DNA from: Candida dubliniensis CD36
Taxonomy: Eukaryota > Ascomycota > Pichiomycetes > Serinales > Debaryomycetaceae
Length of the DNA: 64,000 nt
Direction of reading: 5' to 3'
NCBI RefSeq assembly: GCF_000026945.1
Contig: NC_012860.1
Location: 1,550,001 to 1,614,000, forward strand
Shown here: positions 1-10,487 of the stretch, in pieces
Layout of the letters: every line of letters begins with the position of its first letter
Numbering within the stretch: the first letter of the stretch is position 1
Made by a program: the position numbers and the translations under genes
The notes under the pieces: model-generated
Told to the model about the DNA's origin: nothing
Seen by the model: only the letters and a program-made list of their open reading frames with translations
Database searches by the model: none

Positions 1-432
1 CTCTTCTTCAAATTTATCAAGAACCAATTCAATATTTGGTGGTTGTAGTCTTTTTTTTAATTTCCGTTTGTGGATCTTTTCTCGTTTGAGCGGTGGTTGT
101 TGTTGAACAATACTAAGGGATTGAGCGGACGATCTTCTTCTCTTTTCAGCAATTTTTTTACTTCTACTTTTCTTTTTTGGCAGTAAATGTTGTTGTTGTT
201 GTTGTTGTTGATCATTTTCTTCTTCTTCTTCAAGAAAGGAATTTAAGGAAACTGCAGAATCACGCCTTTGTATACTATCTTTTTCTCTTTGCAACAATTC
301 CCGTACTTGCAATCGTGGATTCGTGTTACCTTCAGTTTCTTCCTCCATATCAGCTTGACAAAGAGATAATCTAGCGGTACTTTTGCTCAATGGATCATCA
401 ACTCCAAGTTCAATTTCAATCTCACTTTTCAT
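1..432 (-). CDS. Partial CDS, unrecognised charged protein (N-terminal 144 residues)
   Basis: An open frame starts at the ATG complementary to 430-432 and runs 144 codons off the left edge of the window, so only the N-terminus is visible. The visible part is strongly charged. It has an acidic start (MKSEIEIELGVDDPL), a Glu run followed by a seven-residue Gln run (around residues 78-90), then several clusters of Lys and Arg (for example PKKKSRSKKIAEKRRR), which resemble nuclear localisation signals. No enzyme domain can be seen. Composition suggests a nuclear, possibly chromatin-related or ribosome-biogenesis protein, but that is inference and I do not recognise the family. The downstream part of the gene is needed for any functional call. 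Confidence 0.6.
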   Translation of the reverse strand, partial: MKSEIEIELGVDDPLSKSTARLSLCQADMEEETEGNTNPRLQVRELLQREKDSIQRRDSAVSLNSFLEEEEENDQQQQQQQHLLPKKKSRSKKIAEKRRRSSAQSLSIVQQQPPLKREKIHKRKLKKRLQPPNIELVLDKFEEE

Positions 433-791
433 AGTATTTCTTTTACTAATCTTTTTTTTTTCTTGTATCAATTAGATCCAAGTATTAGTTATTTAAATAT
501 TTATATTCCAAATCTTTATCATGTATCTCTATTAATTAAAGAAACAAACAATTAAACAAATAAAAATGGGCTGGAATTAAAGAGAGAGAAAAAAAAAAAA
601 AAGACTAAAAAGAATTCAACAAAATGTACTGTAATGCATTCTTTTTTGTTCATCGCTTCAATTTTCAATCGATGTGAGATTTTTTTTTTCTCCCCCCCTT
701 TTTTTTTTCTCCCCTTTGTTTCCTTGTCAATAGTTAAAAGCAGTTTTGTTCCCATTTACACTACCCCATTCATAATTCACACTTAATGTAT
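433..791. promoter_or_regulatory. Intergenic: promoter of the partial gene and 3' flank of the LIC-like gene
   Basis: Both flanking genes are on the minus strand, so this holds the 3' flank of the gene ending at 792 and the promoter of the gene starting at 432. It is rich in A and T tracts, and has a C/T-rich stretch near 680-720. No other gene is seen. Confidence 0.5.
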
Positions 792-1727
792 TTACTCTAG
801 AACAGAAGGTTGAACTATTTCTCTTAACATATCACTTAATAAATACGTTGAATTTGAAAGCAGTTCAATTTTCGGTTTGTTTTTGTTTCTCGCTTGCAAA
901 TAATCTTGGGGTAATAACAAGTCGACGATTCTACTACTAACATCACTATTAGCCTCGCTACTCAACAACTTTTGGTAGTTACTGTCCAACTGTTCCAATC
1001 TTGATTCATCTCTAATTATTATCTCATCAGTATTTGGCAAAACTATTGATTTCCCTTGCACGACTATTTTATTCCAAGAATCCCATGTGTACGGTATATA
1101 TAAATTGATTTGTAACTTGTTATGACTTGCATCATGTCCATTTCTATCGGTTCTATCAACATCATCAGTTTCCAGAAACACTTCTATTCCCTTCAAATCA
1201 AATATTGGTACTGGCGATGTGGTATCCAAATTCAATAATTGCTCGATATTCTCAATGGTTAAAGCCTCTGCCACTTTTCGCAAGGACACTATTTTCATAC
1301 CATGTTTTAGACTAATATAACGAAGTAATTGCTGAATATATATGAATTGAGGTGTTAATTGATGTTTTTCGTATTGAATTGTGTCATACATTATAATAGT
1401 AGAGAAATTGGTGAACTGACATTGTTGTGACGAGTTGATCTCTTGGTATAGAAATTGAAAATAATCCAATACATCTTCAATATTACTGTTATTTCCTGCT
1501 GTCTCGGTAGTAGTTGAGCTATTGTGATTATATTGGATAATAAAAATGACTTTTTTATGTTTGGCAACCAAGCTTTTGATAAACTGATAGTATACTTTCC
1601 CATGTCGTATAATATACAACGATATACTATCATTAGTTAAGTAATGAACACTAGATTGAACTCCAGGCAACAAACATATCACGAGCTTCTTTTCAACAGG
1701 TTCAACTTGCAAGTTTTCTAAAGCCAT
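792..1727 (-). CDS. Dynein light intermediate chain-like protein
   Basis: A 311-residue protein starting at the ATG complementary to 1725-1727. The length matches budding-yeast dynein light intermediate chain (Dyn3, about 312 residues). Two stretches recall the LIC family: FIYIQQLLRYISLKHG (about residues 128-143), like the family's IQQ-LR-x-LKYGASL segment, and IPYTWDSWNKI (about 213-223), like its GWDSWxKI segment. The family serves as an accessory subunit of cytoplasmic dynein, which moves the nucleus and spindle into the bud. No P-loop is evident at the N-terminus (LLPGVQSSVHYL), as is usual for fungal LICs that have lost nucleotide binding. Divergent transcription with TAF1 shares the 417 bp between 1728 and 2144. 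The assignment rests on motif memory and is moderate; a rapidly evolving unrelated protein remains possible. Confidence 0.55.
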   Translation of the reverse strand: MALENLQVEPVEKKLVICLLPGVQSSVHYLTNDSISLYIIRHGKVYYQFIKSLVAKHKKVIFIIQYNHNSSTTTETAGNNSNIEDVLDYFQFLYQEINSSQQCQFTNFSTIIMYDTIQYEKHQLTPQFIYIQQLLRYISLKHGMKIVSLRKVAEALTIENIEQLLNLDTTSPVPIFDLKGIEVFLETDDVDRTDRNGHDASHNKLQINLYIPYTWDSWNKIVVQGKSIVLPNTDEIIIRDESRLEQLDSNYQKLLSSEANSDVSSRIVDLLLPQDYLQARNKNKPKIELLSNSTYLLSDMLREIVQPSVLE

Positions 1728-2144
1728 CTAGTAATAGAAGTCTTTTTCTTTGGCAAGATGTTATACAAAAATAATTTATTAAACAAAAACCCAAGTATGT
1801 TAATAACAATCGTAGGTGGAATAGTAGTTTGATATTCTGTTTCCTAAAAACAAAGAAACAAAAACACGACTAGAAGAAAGCTTAGTTGTGTTAGTAGAGA
1901 AAGGGTAGTTCGCTCGCTCGTCCGTTCTCTCCACCACGACATCCTCCTAAATCCAGAGAGAAAAATTTGTGAGTGCAAACGAGCCCAAAAAAAAAAAAAA
2001 AAACGACAAAAAAGATAAGCTCCCCCGAAAAAACTGAAACCAAACAAACAAAAAAGAAAAACAATTTTCTACGAAGTTCCTATATTACGTTTTTACTACA
2101 TTTGTATACAACAACAGCTACAGCCAAGGACAATACATCTATGC
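1728..2144. promoter_or_regulatory. Divergent promoter, LIC-like gene and TAF1
   Basis: A 417 bp spacer between divergent genes. It contains a repeat-like CGCTCG stretch near 1911-1923, a poly-A run near 1987-2003, and a short upstream ATG at 2141 that overlaps the TAF1 start. Confidence 0.5.
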
Positions 2145-2170
2145 ATGATAATGCCAGAAGTCACCCATAA
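2141..2170 (+). other. Overlapping upstream ORF at the TAF1 start
   Basis: ATG at 2141 opens a nine-codon frame (MHDNARSHP) ending in TAA at 2168-2170. It begins four bases before the TAF1 ATG at 2145 and overlaps it in another frame. A second in-frame TAF1 ATG follows at 2151. Ribosomes using the first ATG could not also make TAF1 without leaky scanning or a transcription start inside this stretch. Confidence 0.35.
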
Positions 2171-5100
2171 TCCAAACGGTATAGAAGAAGATGGAGACAA
2201 AGCATACAATCAATATGTAAATAGTACCGAAATTCCAGATGATCAAATTATAGATTCTATATTTTCAGAACGAAAAACGTCTCATGCTGAAGATGCCATT
2301 GATTATGAAGATATAGACGAATTGGCAGACGAAGAAGACGCAATTGAGGACCTACCCATGGATGAATCAATAAATGGATCAAACTCAAATGATAACAACA
2401 AAGATAATGATGAATTCAATAGAATGCTTCAAGAGGGGCAGCCTGAGTTAACAAATGAAGAAGAAATGGCGGCTCAAGCTGCTGCAGAGTCTCAATTTGA
2501 CGCTTTGTTTGGAAATTCTAATGATTTTGATAGCAATATTGGCCACCATGATGACATGGGTGGGGATAGTAATGAAAATCACCACAGCAGTGTAAACGAC
2601 CATGATGGTTTATTCAATAACTTAGGAAATGGGAATCATTTGTTAGAGGATGATGACGGATTGAATGATTTAGGTGACTTATTTTATGATCACGAGGAAG
2701 ACAGCAGTGTTGCCAATACCAAGAAGCATAAGCTAGATGACGATGGCAACAACAATGGCAAATCTGCTCAAGAGAATCAACAACAGAAAGAAAATAAAAG
2801 ACAATTAAAGCGGCAAAAACTACAAAAAATTGTTAAACAGCTTGAAAAAGAACAAATGAAACGAAATATCAAATACTATTTCCCTACTTACTCAAGACAT
2901 AAACCATTTAATTTCCATAAATTTTTTTCACCAAATCCTCAGTACTACCGTTATCAAAGGCCAGCGATTGCCTTTTCGAAAAATATAAAACCATTAATAC
3001 CTACAAAAGTAAATCTTGAAATTGAGGTTGATCAAAAGAAAATTTTCAAACTAAGAAGTGCTGATTCTGCCACATTGTCACATGAGGCCAAAAATGTTAC
3101 CAACATAACTCAAGCAGATTTGGATTTTATTAAAAATTTGGAAATCAAAAGATCTTCTATTGATTCGTTTATTAAAGAAATTGATTACGTTAAACGTGAT
3201 TGGACAAGTTCCGACAAGTTTGATCATTATTCCAAAGATTTAGTTCTTGCAACCACTGATTGGGATGATGATGCCATTATAAATGCTGGGGAGGATGAGT
3301 ATTCTATTGTGAAGCCAATCAATGAGCTATTGCTCGATAATCCCCTGGACGACTGTAAACTCACTGGAGCAAAAATCGATAATGACAATAGTAACAATAA
3401 CTATAACCAAAACAATGGTAATGTCCTAGAAGAGGGAGAGGATGATGATATTTTTAATGGACAAATAAACTTGAATGAGTTGAAACTTGATATGAATGAT
3501 CCTAATTTGTTATTTGTCCCTAGTAGAAAAGTCGATGCTACCAAATCGGTGGTGCCTAGTACAGATAAGTTGTTAGAACTAAAGTTCAACATATCTAACG
3601 ACCAAGAATATGAACTATTGAGAAAGAATTACAACACCAAGCAAAGATCACAATTGAGTAACCTTAATATTGAACATTCAGTTCCAGCATTGCGATTACA
3701 GGCACCTTATTATAAAGTTAAGCTTAGCACTGATGAAACGAGATCTTTCCATAGGCCAGTGTTTAATGTCAGACCTGGCACATTGGTGAGCTTTTGTAAA
3801 TTAAAATTGCGGAAGCGGAAGAAAGACAAGGGGAAATCTTTACAACAGATTTTTTCTAAAACTGGTGATTTGACAGTTGCAGATACTGGTAATATAATTG
3901 CCTTAGAGTATTCAGAACAATATCCACCAATTCTATCGAATTTTGGGATGGGGTCGAAATTGATTAACTACTATCGTAAAGAAAGACCAAACGACACTTC
4001 GCGCCCGAAGGCGCAAATTGGGGAAACTCATATTTTGGGGGTTGAGGATAGATCACCATTTTGGAATTTCGGTGAAGTTGCTCCTGGGGATTTTGTACCC
4101 ACATTATATAACAACATGGTAAGAGCGCCAATTTTTAAGCATGATAACAAACCAACTGATTTTTTATTGGTTAAATCTCAGGGGGCTGGTTCACACCAAA
4201 AGTTTTACTTGCGAGGGATTAATTTCAACTTTGCCGTTGGTAACACGTTCCCGGTAGAAGTTCCAGCGCCTCACTCGAGAAAAGTAACGAATATTTCAAA
4301 AAATCGGTTGAAAATGGTTGTTTTCAGAGTGATGAATAGCATAGGCATGCCACGTATTTCTGTGAAAGATGTTTCCAAGCATTTTCCCGAGCATACTGAT
4401 ATGCAAAATAGACAACGATTGAAGGAGTTTATGGAGTATCAAAGACAAGGTGATGACCAAGGGTATTGGAAAGTGAGGGGATTAAACGATGTAATTCCAG
4501 GGGAAGAGGAAATCCGAGCTATGATCACTCCTGAAGATTCTTCATTAATGGACACTATGCAGTATGGACAACAAGTATTGGATGATAATATGATGTTATT
4601 TGGTGAACAAAGCAGACAGGAATCATCTAGGAATAGAAAAGGTGATAAAAGGGAGGATTCAATTGTGGATGAAACAGAAAATGGAGATGACATGAATAAG
4701 GATAAGGAGAAAGAAATAGAAAAAGAAAAGGAGAGGGAAGAGGAGAAAGGAAAAGACAAGGACAAGGAGAAAGATAAAAGCGAAAAGGAGAAAGCGAAGA
4801 AATCAAAAGAGCAAGACACCGAAATTGATGTTGAAGAAGAATTGGCACCATGGAATTTATCGAGAAATTTTGTCATTGCCAATCAAACCAAGACAATGTT
4901 GCAATTAAATGGTGAAGGTGATCCAACTGGAATTGGGTTAGGATTTTCTATGTTGAGGGCTACACAAAAGAATCCATTTAAACCATTGTTTACCCCACCG
5001 CCAGAAAATGTCCCTAAAAGCAATGCCGCTGCTCATAATCAAAAGTTGTATGAACAAGAGATAAAAAGAATATGGTATTCTCAAAGGAGTTCCTTGGTTG

Positions 5101-5858
5101 ATCATGGGGAAGGATCAGATTTGAAGTTACAACAGATATATAATGAATACCCACCAGCAGACCATGAATCGTACTTGAAAAGCAAACTTGAACAGATTCA
5201 ACAGGGGCAACAAACAGACTCACAGCTGCTGTCAGATCAGCAACAACAGAATCAAGTTTTGAGGATTACTAGAAGAGTACGAGATGAAAATGGAATAGTA
5301 CATAGAAAGGTTGAATTTATCCATGATCCGAGATTAATTCGAGCATATGTTAAACGTAAGAAACAAATCGAGGATGAGTTGTTGAAGAACGCTGATGTCG
5401 ATGAAATATTACCTACCAACGATAAAGAATTAAACAAAATCCGTCGTAAAGCATTGGAAGAAAAGTTGGCTAATTTGGAGAAACGGGCAAAACAAAGTCG
5501 GGCCAAAAAACCACCGAAGGATCTGATTCACGCTGCTGCTGCTGCTGGGGCAACAATAATAGATGCTAATACTGTGATGTTACCGGATGGATCGTATGTT
5601 ATTGGTGGTAAAGGTATTGGTAAGGGGAAAAGTCGAACTCGTCGATGTAAAAATTGTGGAGCCTACGGGCATATTCGTACCAATGCAAAATGTCCGTTGT
5701 ATAAGAAGATGGTACTTGGAATTGATGATGGTTCGGCAGTACCAGTTGATTCAACACCAGCAGCTGGTGCTGGTGATGGTATTGGGGAAATAACTACATC
5801 TACTGCAGTTGCTCTTGATACACAACGTATTGAGGAACAGAATCTGGGTGAGGTGTGA
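2145..5858 (+). CDS. TAF145: TFIID subunit TAF1 (TAF145)
   Basis: A 1237-residue protein that is the largest TFIID scaffold subunit, contacting TBP and core promoters in the nucleus. The N-terminus is acidic and Asn-rich with an FDALFG segment (about 124), as expected for the TBP-inhibitory TAND region. The central conserved TAF1 domain runs from about residue 500 to 820, including PALRLQAPYYKVKL and FLLVKSQGAGSHQKFYLRG. An extreme Lys/Glu/Asp low-complexity block lies at about 845-895. A CCHC-like zinc knuckle (CKNCGAYGHIRTNAKC) begins near residue 1167. There are no bromodomains, matching yeast rather than animal TAF1. Residues 1028-1029 are encoded by consecutive CTG codons (5226-5231), so in this clade they would be Ser-Ser. 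The start at 2145 gives MIMPEV; the next in-frame ATG is at 2151. Confidence 0.93.
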   Translation: MIMPEVTHNPNGIEEDGDKAYNQYVNSTEIPDDQIIDSIFSERKTSHAEDAIDYEDIDELADEEDAIEDLPMDESINGSNSNDNNKDNDEFNRMLQEGQPELTNEEEMAAQAAAESQFDALFGNSNDFDSNIGHHDDMGGDSNENHHSSVNDHDGLFNNLGNGNHLLEDDDGLNDLGDLFYDHEEDSSVANTKKHKLDDDGNNNGKSAQENQQQKENKRQLKRQKLQKIVKQLEKEQMKRNIKYYFPTYSRHKPFNFHKFFSPNPQYYRYQRPAIAFSKNIKPLIPTKVNLEIEVDQKKIFKLRSADSATLSHEAKNVTNITQADLDFIKNLEIKRSSIDSFIKEIDYVKRDWTSSDKFDHYSKDLVLATTDWDDDAIINAGEDEYSIVKPINELLLDNPLDDCKLTGAKIDNDNSNNNYNQNNGNVLEEGEDDDIFNGQINLNELKLDMNDPNLLFVPSRKVDATKSVVPSTDKLLELKFNISNDQEYELLRKNYNTKQRSQLSNLNIEHSVPALRLQAPYYKVKLSTDETRSFHRPVFNVRPGTLVSFCKLKLRKRKKDKGKSLQQIFSKTGDLTVADTGNIIALEYSEQYPPILSNFGMGSKLINYYRKERPNDTSRPKAQIGETHILGVEDRSPFWNFGEVAPGDFVPTLYNNMVRAPIFKHDNKPTDFLLVKSQGAGSHQKFYLRGINFNFAVGNTFPVEVPAPHSRKVTNISKNRLKMVVFRVMNSIGMPRISVKDVSKHFPEHTDMQNRQRLKEFMEYQRQGDDQGYWKVRGLNDVIPGEEEIRAMITPEDSSLMDTMQYGQQVLDDNMMLFGEQSRQESSRNRKGDKREDSIVDETENGDDMNKDKEKEIEKEKEREEEKGKDKDKEKDKSEKEKAKKSKEQDTEIDVEEELAPWNLSRNFVIANQTKTMLQLNGEGDPTGIGLGFSMLRATQKNPFKPLFTPPPENVPKSNAAAHNQKLYEQEIKRIWYSQRSSLVDHGEGSDLKLQQIYNEYPPADHESYLKSKLEQIQQGQQTDSQLLSDQQQQNQVLRITRRVRDENGIVHRKVEFIHDPRLIRAYVKRKKQIEDELLKNADVDEILPTNDKELNKIRRKALEEKLANLEKRAKQSRAKKPPKDLIHAAAAAGATIIDANTVMLPDGSYVIGGKGIGKGKSRTRRCKNCGAYGHIRTNAKCPLYKKMVLGIDDGSAVPVDSTPAAGAGDGIGEITTSTAVALDTQRIEEQNLGEV

Positions 5859-8800
5859 CCGATTCCAATCGAACATAAACGTGAATCACAGGGGGTAGAG
5901 TTATCAAGATTAGGGAGGAATATGTAGTGTAGTTTACTCATAAAAAGAGGCATGTATGAGAATGTGATGGTGATGGTAGTATAGGCTTAGTTTACATATT
6001 AATGACAGACAAACAATGTAATGATATTATAAATGGTTATTTACCTATCAATTAGAAGTGTTGCAATAAAAGTAAAACAAGGACAGGGTGTCAAAATACA
6101 AGAGTTCAAGTATTATCAGTCATAAGAAATGAAACTAGGTTGTAATTCACAGGCGCCAATAGTAAGGCTATTGTCAGAGATTTAACCCCAACTACTTTTA
6201 CGTTAACAATCATTGACTGATAAGCAAGTTAGGATTAGCAGCTATTGTCCTGTCATTTCTGGTCTCTGGAATTTTATATTTTTCAATTTTCATTTCACAG
6301 CCCTGACTTGAAATTTAGTTGTGCCGTTAACAGTTTTTTTTTTTTTTAGTTTTAGTACCGTTGATTAATCCGATGCGGGATAACTAAAAAATATTTTTTT
6401 CATAGAAGAAGAAAAAAAGAAATTTTTATTGATATTATTTCTTTTTCTGCCTTAATAAATCTAAAATACCATCGTCTAACAGAACTAATTTATCCGACTT
6501 ACTATGGTTATTGCAACTGTTACTTCTCACTTGTATTCCTTCTTCTCATTTATTGTTAATAACAGCAATTATTTCAATTTTATGGTCGAAAGGCAATCAG
6601 TTTTATACAATCTCACTCGGCTATTGTAGAGAAGAAAGTGAGAAAATAAAATTTAGAGAAATTATAATCCTAAAGGTGTCTAGATGTATGTATGTCCCAA
6701 CGGCTAAACTTTCCTTTACAACACACATCAAAAAAATTAAATCAAATCATTAGACGAGAAAGTAAGACGCTTTTCAAGGTTGAAGGGTGTGAGTTGAGGG
6801 ACAATATTTGAAAGAAATTGAAAGGAGGTAACAAGTTGAACTACTCAAAAAAAAGACACATTTTATTTTTCATGAAAAAAAGGGTCTTCGGTATAGGGGC
6901 AAGCATCTACATTTAAAACTTGACTCAACCCAACAACAATAAAAAAAGAGAGGTATCGCTCAGGTTGTAAAGTGGTTCTGGCGGTGTGTTTCTTATTGCT
7001 CAATTAGAAAGTAACTATTAGCAAATCTTGCTTTAACCAATTATAATAATTATAATTGATAATATTATTTATTTAATTTATTATTCTCGACTGTTTGCAT
7101 CAAGTAAAAAACAAAACTAAAGCATGAAACGTCGAACGTGTTAGACATACGTGAAACAGGGGGGGGCATGGGGAGAGGTTTAAAATCGTGCCATAGTGAT
7201 CTGTTGTATTGAAACATTATATGTTATTAGCTAAGGATTTCATTTTTTTTCTACCAAACTGACAATGCTTCTGTTTTACTTAGAAGCGGTTTGAGGTTTT
7301 GGAGTTTTGGGCGGTTTTCGAGTTTGCCTTCCGAGGTGGGTTGCCTTATATGTATGTTAATTCAATTGAATTGAGCTTTGTGTGTACCTTTGATAATTTG
7401 TTACAAATATCTTAATTGGGATTTTGGCTTGCATATACATTGTTACACAATACCAAAAATTGAGCTAACTTTTCTTTTCAATTATTATTCCACCCCCTTT
7501 CTCCAAATCCAAGAGCAAATGCAACAAATGAAAAGAAATGGGACTTCTGGATTTGCAGTCAATTGACCAACTAATACTAATATTAATCTACTCCATTTCC
7601 TTCTCCTCTTTATCTAATTCCTACTTTATTCACTTTAGAAACCTTTTGTTTTAGTGAAAAAACAAAACTAATTTCTTTCATTTTAGATAATTTCAGTTAA
7701 GAACAATGGAGAACCACTACACAACTCGAAATAAGGACAATATCAAAGCTAAAGATTTGATTGGTTGAGCACCCTTTGCTTTTGATTATAAGTAAGTTTC
7801 CCTGATCAAGTTCGGATTTAGTCTGAATTTCAAATTGTATAAGATTTTTTGAAAGACAGAATTTAGGGGTATAAAATGATTTAACAACAACGGCTGGGTT
7901 TGTATCATCTCCAATAAAGTGCATAGTTCGTTTACGTAAAATACCTAATCTAATTTAGTATTGTTTTCGGTATGAAATTTGTTTGGTATTTTTTTAATCT
8001 ACAAAGACTAAAAATGCACAACAAAAAACTAGACAAAGAAACTAACAACCTGAAGCTATAAACTGAAAGCAATATTTAAAAAAGACACATTGAACTTTCA
8101 TTTAGATAGCCAATTCAATAGATCTAGTAAATATAGTTTTTAATTAGTTAACTAATAATGGAAAATAGTCAATTGGCTAACTCAGCTAAATTTGCAATTA
8201 TTATTTCTGATACGTGTTGGTATAGTAATCTACGCATAATATGTGAACATTCTGAGTAAACTAGAAAAGATAAATTTGAAAAAGGAAACAGATCCAAACT
8301 TACCAAAGTGCTCAATAGTTAACTGTTATTATTTACCACCACCGTGTCTTTGTCAACTACAAAGAATGTGGTAATACAATGGACAATAGCATGATGTCAT
8401 TGTTTCCTTTACAATGGTATTGGAACTCTTGTTGATTGGCTCGTTAGAATTCATTCTCTCTCCATAATGGGTCTGTCGTTTTTGCGTTTCCTGACCCGTA
8501 GTTGTGCAAATCAGAAATTAAGCTTGTCTTGAAATGCAACGTTAGTCAGATGTCTCACATTCCATGAAAAAATAGGGTTCAAAAATGACAGCAAAAATAT
8601 AAGGACAGTTTCCGAAACTTAATTTTTGTAAATCTTCAGGGGGATCATCATAACTGTTGGTAGACTTCTACAGGATTGACATAATTTTTGAATACCAAGA
8701 GAACTCTGATCTATCTCGTCTATTCTTCAAAATCGTTTTTTTTTTATATTATAATTTGCTGAATGGGTTTTATTTTTTTCTCTATTATATAACCTTGTCT

Positions 8801-10487
8801 CCAACAAATAATAATAAATTTGGAAAATTGTTTCGCCTTAATGATTTTATTCTCTTACACCAAGTGCAAATATTTTGCCTAGGAGAGGCGGCAATTGTTT
8901 GAGGAGGAAATTTTAGCCGGAAATCTCCAACATGCTTAGTCAAGGTTGTTCCTTGGTTTTTTTATTAACCAACCAACGACCCACAATCTCATAAAAACTG
9001 GGCTACATCATACTTAGAGGTCTTCTGACCGTTTCTACCACCATGTTGCAAACCACAATAGGGATTTTTACATTTTCCATCACTATTTTTCTCGAATCTT
9101 TTTGTTTTAGTTCTGCTTCTAGTAATACCACAAAATGCGGATATAATTCCCCACTAGTAAATAGAACCATCATTGGAAAAGGTACAAACTTGTGAACTCT
9201 TTGGTTTGTTGGAACGGGAGTGAGTTTCAGTCTTGATATCTTGAGTCAAAGTGCTTGTTTTGTAAGAGAATTGCAAGGACAGTATGGGCGGGGGGTGTAC
9301 TTTTTAGATGCGAAAAAAAAAAAAAAGAAGAATTTCTCTTGTGCAGCAGCCATCAACTCTTTCCAACCAACCAACTAATTCTAAACTTATCGTAATGCTT
9401 GCCCTACTTACATTCTTGTATATTTGTTTGGTCGTTAAGTTTGATTAAATAACAATGTAGATTACATGGTTTACGAACTCGTGATAATACGTAATACCAT
9501 GCTTTTATAATTTGGTGAGTTCAATATAATAGTACAAAGAAATTCTCTGGCAATACTGTATCACAAAGCAAAAACTAATTAGACTTGTTTTTAGGTGTGG
9601 CTACGCAGATATTGTTTAGTTAACAATAATTAATTAATAACAAAACCATTTAAAACAATAGCCCAAAAAGAAAAAATTAGATTTAATTTACTATTCACAA
9701 AAATTAACATGCCATACATAATAAAGAGAATTCTATATTAATACATTGAGCCTTATAATAATGATGATGGATTTTAATTTTGACTTTATTCTCTCACCAG
9801 TTGTCACTCTTCTTCTTCTTTTGACTGCCTCATCTTGTTTTATCTTTTGAGTTGGAAACGTACTATTCATCTCTAAGACATTTACTTCTTACCCATCTTC
9901 ACATAATAGAGTAAGAAAATGAAAAAGAAATTCCCGATCAGAATCAGAATCAGAAAACAAAAAAAACAGCCACATCATTTTTTTCTTGGGTAGAAATTGA
10001 GAGATGGTTTTTGTGGCCAAATCAAAGCCAATCCACCCCCCAAAAAAAAAATGGAAAAAGAAAAAAAAAAAATTTTTGCATTTGTCCTAATAAAGTTTGT
10101 GCCTTTTTTTATTATCCTTTGAAATTTCTAAAAATCATTATAATGCCGTATACGCTTCTCTCTATTTCTCTCCCCTATCATACAGTATAAGGGCTTTTTG
10201 GATATATAAATAATCTACAAAATCTCCAGGTTATCAATCTACGGTTTTTTGTCTCTTTTTTCCTTTTTTTTTTTTTCATTTAATCAGTTCACAGGTTGTT
10301 AGTGTAATCAACGTCCCCCCACCCCTCCTCCTTCCCATTCCTTTATACTTGTCAAAGTTCGTCCTTTTCATTTCTTCACAACATCGAATTCTTCCTCGCT
10401 GTATTGTTTTACTACCTTTCAGTCTATCTTCAGACTAAATTCACCATTATTTCATAAACTAATTGACATCACTATCACCATCCAAAC
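5859..10487. promoter_or_regulatory. Long gene-free regulatory stretch upstream of GAP4
   Basis: About 4.6 kb between the TAF1 stop and the GAP4 ATG. The only open frames are under about 85 codons, AT-rich and without recognisable motifs. I see no tRNA boxes. It contains G-runs (near 7158 and 9289), AT palindrome-like sequence near 7040-7080, and many homopolymer tracts. Both neighbouring genes are on the plus strand, so it is mostly GAP4 5' sequence. Long promoters of this kind are common ahead of environmentally regulated genes in Candida; that reading is inference. Confidence 0.5.
10203..10212 (+). promoter_or_regulatory. TATA box of GAP4
   Basis: TATATAAATA lies about 275 bp before the GAP4 ATG and is followed by a pyrimidine-rich leader containing a C-run and CCCCT (around 10315-10330). 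The position fits a yeast TATA element with a downstream start site, but no transcript data are available. Confidence 0.45.

Noticed and set aside
4439..4882. 147-codon minus-strand frame rich in Ser, Phe and Leu
   Set aside because: A shadow of the Lys/Glu repeat block in TAF1 on the other strand.
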